Assembly (NCBI GenBank): GCA_007258455.2
Contig: VDFB02047230.1
Location: 152,467,307-152,531,306 of the forward strand
Length of the DNA: 64,000 nucleotides
Source of the DNA: Sequoia sempervirens
Lineage: Eukaryota; Streptophyta; Pinopsida; Cupressales; Cupressaceae
Direction: 5' to 3'
Shown piece after piece: positions 45,775-55,720 of this stretch. Positions within the stretch are counted from its first letter, which is position 1; every line of letters begins with the position of its first letter. Below the pieces are notes generated by a model. That model ran no database searches and was not told the origin of the DNA. It saw nothing but the letters and a program-made list of their open reading frames with translations. Made by a program: the position numbers and the translations under genes.

Positions 45775-46339
45775 TGTTAGAACACAATGATCTACTAAGA
45801 GGGGGGTGAATCAGTATATATAAAAACTTTTAGACTAGAAAACCTACTTGCAGATTCAACCTTATAGCTTAGATGTGCAGATTGAAACATAAAATAATTT
45901 GACAATATCATGCACATGAAACAACAACTCATAACATCATATATATGTAGAAACCCCAAGATGGAAAAAAAACATGGTGACAAAAGTTGCTTGTGTCTAC
46001 TGCTAAAATCCAACATCACAAAAAGAAAAATCTGTTACAATGTTTAGGGTTGCAACCCAAGGAAGCTACAACTCTGTTCAATGAGGCTACAACCTAAAAA
46101 AAATTACAAGTTCATATGTGCATACAATTAGGTTCTACTCAACTTAAAAATACACCATTACATACAATGAATTGTTACACACTTTGCAACTTACACTACT
46201 GCTGTTGAAGTTGCACTCTTAGCAACACTCCCCTGATCTGCACTCTCTTTGACTCTACACTATCTTCTCTACTGCATTCTTAGGTGTACATCACTCTATT
46301 AAGCACTCTATGCATTTGAAAACTCTTCACACTTCTCCT
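45775..46339 (-). repeat. 3' LTR of element D, distal part
   Basis: Plus-strand start TGTTAGAACACAATGATC, then CTAAGAGGGGGGTGAATCAG. On the - strand this gives the C-rich ending CACCCCCCTCTTAG...TGTTCTAACA common at the 3' end of SIRE-type LTRs. It continues at 57,005 after element E. Confidence 0.65.
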
Positions 46340-47609
46340 TGTAATCAAGGGATTTCTTTTAAGTTCGATTCAAGTTGTTAGCAACAAATCAATAAATGAC
46401 AATGAAACCCAAAGATCTTACAAAACACAAAGGAAGTAAAACACAAAATGATTATACCTGATTGCTGATAGCTCCATGATTCACTTTTGTAATACCTTCT
46501 TGCTTGCTGGATGATGTTGCCCTCAGATTTGTCATGCGAGCAATTTGCAAATGTCTAAGTTCTACACCAAGCTTTGAAGGATTTTAAATATGCCTATGAC
46601 CATGACAATGTCTAAGATTTGATCAAACTAAAATAATAAATGCTATGATAAATCTAAAAATGCAAGTGTGGAAGTGCAATGCCTATAATATGTGCCTATG
46701 TCTATGTAAAATGTTAGCGTGTAATTGTGTGTAATCGAAAAGTGAGAGGAAAATGGCATTTTATAGAAAATGTCATTTTGAATGAATGGACGAGATTAAA
46801 TGATGATGAGAACCTAAAATGAGAGGTCCAAATTAAATCTGAGAATCCCTAATTAGGATTAGGGAAAAATCATTAATCGAACGATCAAGATAATATCTCA
46901 GATAATCGAATCGACGGTGGAGAATAAATGAGATAAATGAATTAAAGAAATAAAGATTTCCGAAATTGAGAAGATAAAGACTGAACTGAAGATTAGATTT
47001 GGAAAATCAAGAATCTACCTGATTACCTAATTTTTGGAAGATTAGTTACTAATTTGAATTAAATTAATTCAAATTATTGATTTTATGAGATAATAAATAA
47101 TCTTCTTTTTAGATTATTTACCAAAATGAACTGTCAGTTAAGATTGTGATGACATTTTAAATAATTTAATTTATTTAAGATGAGAGGAATATTGATTTGG
47201 CAATTAAATAATTAAATATAATTATTTAATTTAGCAGATAAAATTAATTAATTAAATAAATTAATCAATTCATTTTATTAAGACAATTAGTGACATATTA
47301 AATAAATAAATACAACTTATTTATTTAATAATTAGGAAGAAATAAATGACGGAGGGTAATTAAACAAATTTAAGAAATTTATTTAATTAAGGGAAGACTT
47401 AGACAGTTAATGACATATTTAATAAATAAATAAAATTTATTTATTTAATAATCATGAAGAATACAAAGACGTGAATTAATTAAATAATTATGAATTATTT
47501 AATCAATAGTCGAATGTGGACCAAGGACATAATTAAATGTCATAATTATGCTAGGATAGAAGTGGTAAAAATGAAGCTTGTAGGCCTAGGTCATTTTTAG
47601 GTGTCTACA
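46340..47609 (-). repeat. 3' LTR of element E
   Basis: Direct repeat of 55,721-57,004; differences are mostly C/T and one ~14-bp gap. A TATA string TATAAAA (- strand) lies at 46,759-46,765. Confidence 0.93.
46759..46765 (-). promoter_or_regulatory. TATA box in 3' LTR of E
   Basis: TATAAAA in the context TTTTCTATAAAATGCC on the - strand, conserved at 56,153-56,159. Confidence 0.55.
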
Positions 47610-47625
47610 TTTTGCCCCTCTTTGT
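47610..47625 (-). promoter_or_regulatory. Polypurine tract of element E
   Basis: On the - strand ACAAAGAGGGGCAAAA directly precedes the LTR start TGTAGACACC, closely resembling CAAAGAGGGGAAAAA before TGTAGACACG in element C. It primes plus-strand DNA in this class of element. Confidence 0.8.
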
Positions 47626-47902
47626 CATAATGTCGCTTGTCACATTGTGACAAAGAAAATAAGTCAAAGAAATGCCCTAGTAAAGGTACGGAGTATCATT
47701 GCCCCCTCGAGAAAGTTTTCATATTTTGGGTCGACGACAGAAAAATTTGTAAAGGGTCCCAATAAATCATTCTAATGACCAGAAAAACAATGGCGCAGTC
47801 AGTTTTGGGTTCGGACATGTTTAAGACAGTCAACGGGGAAGTCAAGGGTGGTCAAATGAGCCTCCAGTAGTAACTCACCTGAGAAAAATGTTATTTTGAC
47901 CT

Positions 47903-47910
47903 TATAAATA
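47903..47910 (+). promoter_or_regulatory. TATA box of the antisense PMD gene in E
   Basis: TATAAATA in CTTATAAATAGG, 94 bp before the first-exon ATG and about 290 bp from the LTR, on the strand opposite to element transcription. It aligns with a TTAAATAGG box at the same place in element C. Confidence 0.6.
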
Positions 47911-48071
47911 GGTTGACAAAGGGGTAAAAGTCAATTCATTTTCACTATTTACCTCGTGAAATTGAAGAGCTCAGAGCAAAAGGCATAGCAGTGACGATGG
48001 TGATTCCAGTGTCAGAGCATCGCAGAGAGATCGTGTGGACCTTCAGACAGCTAGAGGGCTCAGAGCCAGCG

Positions 48072-48632
48072 GTATGTACCCTTGCCTTGCTTTGTGATTT
48101 TCTCGTTTTGCATGTCAAATTTTAGTTTCTAGGGCCAACAACGTCCGTGCCACGACGCAACTGCATTCGCGTAAGCCGCAATTGTCTATACGTTTGACGC
48201 ATTTGATGCGTTGCGACGCAAGTGCCAAGACAAAATAAATAATAGCAGTTGTTTGCGCCACATTTGACAATTTATGTGACACATTTGACTTATCGAGTTG
48301 CATTTGAATGTCTCAATGCCGCAATTGTCAAATTGCAACACATTCGTTGTTTTTATCGACGCAATTGTGTTTATGAGATGCAACTGCCTGAAAGCGGCAC
48401 ATTCATGAAATGTTGCGACGCAAGCGTAAACAAGCAACGCATTTGATATTTTAAACTGTATTTGATGTACGGTACGACACATTTGAATTTTTGTGATGCA
48501 ATTGCCTGAATGCGACGCATTTTCCTTTTTCCCTGACCCTAGTTGATTTTGATATTTGTGTATCCTTAGATGCTTTTCATGATGCTGACAGTTGTCCAAA
48601 AGGTACTGATGTATTGTTCATCTTGTTTGTAG
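48072..48632 (+). other. Predicted intron of the PMD gene in E
   Basis: Bounded by GTATGT and a pyrimidine-rich TCTTGTTTGTAG. Both flanking exons are in phase 0, and removing it joins a 25-codon lead to the PMD frame. Contains the GACGCA array. Confidence 0.6.
48120..48530. repeat. Array of GACGCAATTG-type motifs inside the intron
   Basis: About fifteen copies of a 10-12 bp motif, YGACGCAWTTGW and decayed forms (GACGCATTTGA, GACGCAATTG, GATGCAATTG, GACACATTTGA), on irregular spacing. Many carry CpG. Element C has a different repeated phrase (GGAATTTG/CAAATTCC) in the matching intron. Confidence 0.65.
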
Positions 48633-49849
48633 AGGCAGATTGCCCCTATCTATATGAGAGAGACTAGACCGACCACCTTTCAGTTTGCCGATCAGTTGGG
48701 CCCGCGAGAGTGGCAGCAATTGATGCGTCTGGGGCTATTCTATTCTGCCTATATGCCCACCATTCGGGCGAATAGGGGATTACTGACTGTGCTGTGTGAG
48801 CGGTGGCATTCAGAGACTTATTCTTTCCACCTACCGATAGGTGATGCCATGATCACCTTGGACAAGGTCTATCAGATATTGCGAGTGTTGATCTGAGGGG
48901 TGCAGATTGTCTACGACCCTCGTCATGGTGAGCAGACCTTCCAAGCTTATTATCGAGATCAGGGTGTTGGACTAGGCATCCAGGGTTATGACATCAGGTG
49001 GGACTTTATGGTCGAGCACTACAGTTGCTTTGATGCATTCCTTGCGACTCTGATTGGAGGGATCCTGATTCCTGACCACCGAGGACATGGATTTCCTATT
49101 GGTTGGGGAGACGTCTTGGTTGGCATGAGGTGTGACAGGATGGTTTATGCTTGGGGTCCCTATTTGCTAGGGACACTTTACCATTAGTTACATGATGTTT
49201 CCTACAGGAGAGGAGAGAGTATCTCCTGCAGGACTACACTGATGATGATCTAGGTGTGGGAGCATATTGCCATATTTCGCCCTCCCATTGAGAGACCATA
49301 GTTGGCTGAGGGGATGCCCTATGCCTATTACTACGCTGGTGCGCTACAACAGACATGAATGGGTGAGACCGATTGGTGGCGGCACAGGATTGACACTATG
49401 GTGACATTCATCTGGAGGCCATACAAAGACTGTGAGGCTTGGGATGATGAGGATGAGCACCTCAACTTCTACAGATAGTATAGATACTTGATTGGCCGGA
49501 CCATGTAGACGTCTTTGATCATTGAGATGTATCTACCCCAGGGTGTCTTGAGGCAGTTTGGAGAGCAGTAGGGTGTACCCGCAGGGACAGCTGAGTATGC
49601 CAGGTCTTCTAGAGAGTATGCTTGGGGTCCAACCATCCCACTGGCATTTTATGAGTAGCAGATTGACGGGCTAGGAGACTTGGCATGGGGATGGAGGGGA
49701 GGAGTAGCCGATCCTGGGATGACACCAAATTACAATTTGTGGTGGCAGGCACACAGGCCAGTGTCGTTGACAGATTCGGATGGGCCAGCACTAGTAGACA
49801 GACGATCAATGATTCCACAGGTCAGGCGAGGAGGCAGATGCGGTGACAG

Positions 49850-50036
49850 GGGCAGAGGCCGAGGGAGAGATGGAGGCTGGGATGGAGGCAGGGGTGGAGA
49901 CGGAGGCACGGATGGAAGTAAGGGTGGATACAGAGGGAGGGATGGAGGCAGGGGTGGAGATGGAGGTAGAGGTGGAGACGGAGGCAAGGGTGTGGCTGGA
50001 GGCAGAGGTGGAGATGATGGTGGAGATGGCAGGAGG
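49850..50036 (+). repeat. Gly-rich minisatellite in the PMD gene
   Basis: Units of 18-24 bp such as GGAGGCAGGGGTGGAGAC encode a GGRGGDGG-type repeat. In-frame unit lengths keep the reading frame open. Confidence 0.75.
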
Positions 50037-50302
50037 TGATGGTGGGATGGACAGAGATAGGTCTGGAGGGTGTGTCCACGAGTGGTGAGGGTAGCGTTAG
50101 ATCCTATCCCCAAGGTTGGTGAGGAGGGAGAGGGAGAGGAGCAGCCCTGACAAGAGGGAGAGGGCAAGGAGAGACAGGAGGAGGAGAGGCATGAGGAGGT
50201 GGATGTGGGTGGCCAGGAGGAGGAGGCTAATGTGGAGGTGGGAGGACAGGAGGAGGAGGTGGAGGTCAGAGGATAGAAGGATGTGGAGGTGGAGGTTGGA
50301 GG

Positions 50303-51047
50303 ACAGGAGGATGTGGAGGTGGGTGATAATGATGATGATGATGATGACGATGCTATGGATGAGGCCGAGAGACTCCTTCGATGGCGGATGGTGGAGGGAG
50401 AGGAGGAGATACCGTCCTCCTCGGGATTACCTTAGGATGCTACTACAGATCAGAGGGTGGTGGACCTATAGCAGAGACTGGATGCCAGCGTTGCACAGGT
50501 CAGGGCACTACAGGGAGAGCTAGAGGTGGCTTGGGTAAAGTGAGATCAGGCAGTGATCCACCAGTAGGATTCAGCCCAGTGGTGTGTAGATTTTGCATCA
50601 TTATGTATAGGGCCTATGGGAGACATGGCTCATGAGCTGGCTAGGGTGAGCACGAGACTGGGGCAGTACAGGAATTTGTACGAGCAGGCAGTGCCACCAG
50701 AGCAATGGGATCCTACTTTGTCGCGGTCACATTCGAGGATAGGCAGTGGCCACAGATCAGGCAGTGCCAGTGGCAGCAAGAGTCAGACTAGTGTCAAAGG
50801 GTCTACCTCAATCAGGCACACTTCAGGGCACAGGTCACATCATTCCCGCAGGAACACTTCGAGTCACCATTCGAGTCACAGTCATGGGTCGACTGGGTCA
50901 GTTCAGAGGTCAGGACAGGTACAGCCACCAGTGGTTGATCCCTCTATTTTTCAGAGTCCAGCCACAGTGACATCACAGGTGTCTGTTACCGTAGAGATGG
51001 CACCCTCATTCGTAGTTCCACTAGTGGCATAGGCAGAGGTTGTGACA
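50303..51047 (+). repeat. Inverted repeat arm 1 (3' part of PMD gene)
   Basis: The complement of 54,971-55,713 matches this stretch end to end, with scattered substitutions and few gaps. It covers the acidic run, coiled coil and Ser/His-rich tail. Confidence 0.9.
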
Positions 51048-51149
51048 GGTCCACCTATCATTTTAGTGCCAGTGACAGAGCTTTAGCCACCACATTCTTC
51101 ACCACGAGGGGATGATGAGAGTCGACCCTAGGGAATTTTGTTATTGTGA

Positions 51150-53169
51150 CACATTATGTATATATTTGAGCCTACGAGCTCCATTTTTGGGATATCCCAT
51201 GACTTTATCCTGTGACATTGTACATTTTTGAGATGATATATATGATGATGCAGTTTTGATGTGGCCTACATGTGTTATGTGATGTTCTTTGATTTAATGT
51301 ATAATGATATGTATGATATTTGATGTTGATCTATGATGTAGTATGTATGTCCTATGATGCTTATTTGTGATGTTGATGCCATGATGGTGCAATGCTTATT
51401 TATATGAGATGATAATGATAATGATGTGCATAATATATTTTAGTAAAAGATGCAATGTTGATGATTGTGTTCAATGTAATGTTTATGATTATGTATATGA
51501 TTTGATGCTATGGATGTTGTATGTATGGACCTAATGCAATGTTTATATGATCATGTATGCACTTATGTTTTTGAATGTCACAGAATATCATCGTGAGGTG
51601 GATGAGAGAAGACGATAAGACTGACGAGAGAAGATGACTAGACCAAATAAGAGGAGATGACTAGACTAATGGAAATGCATGCTAATTTCTAGACCAAATC
51701 CTTCAAAGCTTTACCATAGGACATTAGTATTTATTGCTCTTAATCATCATTGGGAAGACTATTGTAATGGCCAAGAAACACCATGATATGACATAGATCA
51801 AGGTGTGCAAGGTCGTAACATCACGTAAAACAAATAGTCACAGACAAGGATAATCATGACTCATACTAAGAGTGTGATTGCCCTAGTCTTTTTGCCATAA
51901 TCAACCACATGTAGAAAAAGACAAGGACAAATCATGAAACGTCATTGCTTCTCTAAATCCTGTTTCCAGGACATCCTTGAGAAACTAGTGGCATGATTGT
52001 CAAAATATAAAAATAGAGCCCTTACCACGATATGTCGTTGTTTTTCTAAATCCCAAAATCAGGACCTCACTGAAAAACTAGTAGTCATGCATGTCAATTG
52101 ACATGATACATTGTTGCTTCTCTAAATCCTATTTTAGTGGGATCTCACTGAAAAACTAATATCATGGTAAAAACTAAAAGACAATTGTCAAGTGTTTGCC
52201 AAGTGCATCTGAATATCCATTGTTCTAATGCCAAGATGCCATGTTTGATAATGTCGAGATGTCGAAATGTTTAAAGTTTTGATGATCTTGAAAAATGTCA
52301 AGAATTGGTGAATTCAGGAAGGACTCATCCTAAATAATGTCGATGTCGAGAGGATTTTGATCCCTAATAGTCAGAAGGGATCCCTCTAAATGATGACGAT
52401 GCCTAGGAAGGACACATCCTAAGGCATAAATGACAGAGTTTGCTTCTTCAGAAGGACGCATCTAAATAATACTGATGTCACGAAGAGTGATCTTTAGATG
52501 TCAAGAGGATCACTCAAAATGTCAAATGACAATGACGATGCCTAGGAAAGACACATCCTAAGGCATAAATGACAGAGGTTATTGTTCAGAAGGACTCATC
52601 TAAAGATTAACCTAAAGTTTGACAGTTTGACAGGTTATGATGATTTGACTTGCTTTTCCTGAGTCTGACTTGTGTTTGACTATATGTCGATATTGTCATG
52701 ATGATATGATTGACGTGTTGATGAGATTGTCATATTGAAAGGATGATTGTTTTACTTTGTTTTCAGGAGTTTTCCTATCTAGAAAATGATTCGCTTTGTC
52801 TTGAAGATATTCTGACGTGTGTGCTAGTGTAGTGTCATGAACCCTAATGGACTGACCTAGTGCGGCCTCGGGGGCTCATTGACAGGTGGCCTTGCCTACA
52901 TCATACACTCAGAGACCTTGTAGTTCGACATGACCAATGACTTTGTCCAAGAGATAGAATTTTGAATCATGATTTTATTCGGATGAACCTAAATGGACTG
53001 ACCTAATGTCTCGGGGACTCAAATTTGAGTCTTGCCTATGTAGCAGATGCGCAAAGACAACGTAGTTCGGACAAATGAGAAAGATTGATTGATATGACTG
53101 ATTTTGAAAAGAGATGACAATGTGTTTGCGTTCTTCGAGCAGTCTGAATTATCGTTTGTGGTTTTCTTT
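51150..53169 (-). other. 3' non-coding region of element E
   Basis: No coding signal. 51,230-51,570 is TGATG/TATGAT-rich low complexity. 51,640-52,170 has repeated TTTCTCTAAATCCTRTTT-like phrases, and 52,290-52,620 repeats 'gatgcctaggaa(a/g)gacacatcctaaggcataaatgacagag' twice. It corresponds to 34,000-37,600 of element C by position. Confidence 0.55.
52836..53075 (-). repeat. Paired GTAGGCAAGG repeat of element E
   Basis: Two units with GGACTGACCTA...CTCGGGG(G)(A)CTCA...CTTGCCTAY...GTAGTTCG on the + strand, at about 52,843 and 52,990. Their complement matches 33,826-34,072 in element C. Confidence 0.68.
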
Positions 53170-53405
53170 AGGACATTTTATGATTTTTAAGTCTTTCCTA
53201 AGGACATTTTATGATGTTTTTGGTCTTTTTTCAAGACATTTTATGATGTTTTTGTCTTTTTTTTAGGACATTTTACAATGTTTTTGTCTTTTTTCAAGAC
53301 ATTTTATAATGTTTTTGGTCTTTTTTCAAGACTTTTTACAATGTTTTTGTCTTTTTTCAGGACATTTTATGATGTTTTTGGTCTTTTTTTCAGGACTTTT
53401 TGCCA
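53170..53405. repeat. 33-37 bp minisatellite of element E
   Basis: Seven to eight units of ACATTTTATGATGTTTTTG followed by GTCTTTTTTCAAG (or CAGG). The complement corresponds to the A-rich array of element C. Confidence 0.9.
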
Positions 53406-53683
53406 ATTTTCAAGATCATGTGTGACATCCACTGTAGTTTCATGATAAACATTTTTCCCCTAGTTAGGTCCAAGACTTAGCCATTTTTAAGGGAACATGG
53501 ATGAGATGCTACTGGTTTACTAAATGGACAGCTGTCAGGACTTGATGTCAATCATTTTATCCACTATGACAGGTAGGGTAGAATGTGGTGGCGATGTGCA
53601 TAAAAAATGGCAATAATATCTTTTATCCTAAGCCAAGGCAGACAAAGTGACAGTAGATGGTAGAGCAATGATTGACTACACAT

Positions 53684-53850
53684 GGTGCCTATTTGCCAGG
53701 TTTTCACCATGGTACTTGTCCAAAGCGCCTGTTTGCTAGGTTTTCACTATTGGACGAATCATTTTTCTCTATACTATTTTCTTGACTTTTTGATTTTTTT
53801 TTTTTTGGTGTCACCAAGACGCCTGTTTGCCAGGTTTTCATCAAGGCAAC
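53684..53850 (-). repeat. Conserved TTGGTGAAAACCTGGCAAA repeat (element E)
   Basis: Three copies of GCCTRTTTGCYAGGTTTTCA on the + strand (about 53,687, 53,727 and 53,821), spaced by CAAAGCGCCT and CACCAAGACG. They complement the motif downstream of integrase in element C. Confidence 0.85.
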
Positions 53851-54032
53851 AATTTTTTACATTTTTCAATTTTTTTTGTATTTATGATTTTGTGGATAGC
53901 CTAGATGCTTTAGATGACCACTGACTATTCTGAATCCATTGACGGTGCCGATGTAGAGATTGGTGCCATGATATGCCAATAATGTCATGTCTGAAGTATT
54001 TGTCTTGTCAGGATCGTATCACTTGTATACAA

Positions 54033-54974
54033 CTATTCGATGTCATTGTGGTCCTTTCTAATACTAGAGTTGGCCTTATCAAAATACGCACATTGCAATA
54101 GAGTGCCATAAGAGTCCTTGTGATAAAGAGTTGGTGCCAAGATGTGACGGATTTGTGACGTGGGATCATTGGACATTAGATGAGATGTAGAGTTATGACA
54201 AATGATGGTAGACGTGGAAAGATTGTTTGAAAGTTTGGATGAATGACTTTTTATTTTCCAAACTTGGGATGGTGGATGACGGATTTTAGAGGGATGGTGT
54301 TTGGAACCAACACTTTTAAATGCCTTGATTGATGACCATTTTGAAGGAGGTAGACATGTGTTGTATGTGGGAGTCCTCTTGTCTTGTGGCTCCACATTGT
54401 GATTGACTTTTGTATTTGACTTGGTGTCTTTGTTTGATCCATCTTTCTTTGGGATCCATTTTAATTTCATTTGTCCACTTGTCCTTTTGTTTGATTCAAT
54501 GGCCTTTGACATTTGATTTTGATCTTTTGACTTGTAAGACTTTTGTTTTTGTTGGTCCCAAAGGGGAGGTTGATTCATGATAGAATGATGGTTTATGGTA
54601 TGGGTGGATGGGGTGTTGGCAGCAATCTTATGACAAGGATTTCTCATGGACTCCATTTTGATGTTTGTATCTGACAAAGTTGCCCCCAGTATCGAGGAGG
54701 TACCACTGACATCGTTTGATTTACTAACTGAGGAATAGCCAAGAGCTTGATGTCTGTAATTTGCCTGAAGTTGTATTGGTTCTAGAATGACTTTCTCGTG
54801 TATGCCTAGTCCTTTGCCTTGATATTGCATGCTTTGACAGATTCTATTTGCGATGGGGTATTTATTGTTTTGAAAGAAAGATACTAACCCATCATTAGGT
54901 ATGTGGATACTGTCACTTGTAATATTTTTGTCTGCAAGAAAGCCTGCTCTAACAAAGATAGATGACCCTATCAT
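54033..54974 (-). CDS. G-patch protein frame in element E
   Basis: 313 codons without a stop, the longest intact frame in the window. A G-patch motif lies at residues ~48-67 ('MQYQGKGLGIHEKVILEPIQ') and further on 'RHQALGY'. The rest is Ser/Asn/Lys/His-rich and of low complexity, with no protease or RT motif. G-patches occur between protease and RT in Tat-type pol, so this is probably a surviving pol segment rather than a separate gene. The ATG lies beside the inner end of the inverted PMD copy, so the true start may have been cut off. Expression is unknown. Confidence 0.55.
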   Translation of the reverse strand: MIGSSIFVRAGFLADKNITSDSIHIPNDGLVSFFQNNKYPIANRICQSMQYQGKGLGIHEKVILEPIQLQANYRHQALGYSSVSKSNDVSGTSSILGATLSDTNIKMESMRNPCHKIAANTPSTHTINHHSIMNQPPLWDQQKQKSYKSKDQNQMSKAIESNKRTSGQMKLKWIPKKDGSNKDTKSNTKVNHNVEPQDKRTPTYNTCLPPSKWSSIKAFKSVGSKHHPSKIRHPPSQVWKIKSHSSKLSNNLSTSTIICHNSTSHLMSNDPTSQIRHILAPTLYHKDSYGTLLQCAYFDKANSSIRKDHNDIE

Positions 54975-55713
54975 AACCTCTACCTATGCCACTAGTGGAA
55001 CTGCGAGTGAGGGCACCATCTCTATGGTAACAGACACCTGTGATGTCACTGTGGCCGGACTCTGAGAAATAGAGGGATCAACCACTGGCGGCTGTACCTA
55101 TCTTGACCTCTGAACTGACCCAGTCAACCCATGACTGTGACCCGAATGGTGACTCAGAGTGTGCCTATAGGAATGATGTGACCTGTGCCCTAAAGTGTGC
55201 CCGGTCAAGGTAGACCCTCCGACACTAGTCTAACTCTTGCTGCCACTAGCACTGCCTAATCTGTGGCCACTACCTGTCCTCGAATGTGACCGCGACAAAG
55301 TAGGATCATGTCACTTTGGTGGCACTGCCTTCTCATACAAAGTCTTGTACTGCCCCAATCTCGTGCTCACCCTAGCCAACTCGCGAGCCATGTCTCCCAT
55401 AGGCCTTGTACATAATGTTGCAAAATCTTCGCACCACTGGGCTAAATCCTACTAGCGGATCACTGCCTAATCTCGCTCTACCCGAGCCACCTCTAGCTCT
55501 CCCTGTAGTGCCCTGACCTGTGCAACGTTGGCATCTAGTCTCTGTTGTAGGTCCACCACCCTCTGATCTATAGTAGCATCCTGAGGTAATCCCGAAGAGG
55601 ACGGTATCTCCTCCTCTCCCTCCACCATCCGCCATCAGAGGAGTCTCTCGGCCTCATCCATAGCATCGTCATCATCATCATCATCATCATCACCCACCTC
55701 CACATCCTCCTGT
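54971..55713 (-). repeat. Inverted repeat arm 2 (copy of PMD 3' end)
   Basis: On the - strand it encodes the same frames as 50,303-51,047 (for example MADGGGRGGDTVL in a shifted frame of both). It ends seven bases before the 5' LTR and occupies the place where a primer binding site should be. Confidence 0.9.
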
Positions 55714-55720
55714 CGACCAA

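Larger units (their letters stand above)
47997..51131 (+). pseudogene. Antisense, spliced plant mobile domain (PMD) gene in element E
   Basis: Exon 1 is 47,997-48,071 (25 codons, MVIPVSEHRREIVWTF...), donor GCG/GTATGT; the intron is 561 bp; exon 2 starts at 48,633 after TTGTTTGTAG, in phase. Exon 2 is one frame of about 830 codons with no frameshift. The PMD core (residues ~30-330) shows 'RANRGLLTVLCERWHSETYS', 'FHLPIGDAMITLDKVYQIL', 'VWEHIAIFRPP' and 'TFIWRPYK'. Then follow an Arg-Gly-Gly repeat (~49,830-50,036), a Glu/Asp-rich region ending in a poly-Asp run (~50,110-50,350), a heptad-like coiled coil ('QRLDASVAQVRALQGELEVA') and a Ser/His/Arg-rich tail ('SHHSRRNTSSHHSSHSHG'). Seventeen in-frame stops (12 TAG, 5 TGA, no TAA) precede 51,030. 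PMD proteins are linked to silencing and development in plants; a role here is inference. Confidence 0.85.

Noticed and set aside
49730..50167. 145-codon Pro-rich - strand frame
   Set aside because: It is the shadow of the Gly-rich minisatellite in the PMD gene; repeats give open frames on both strands.
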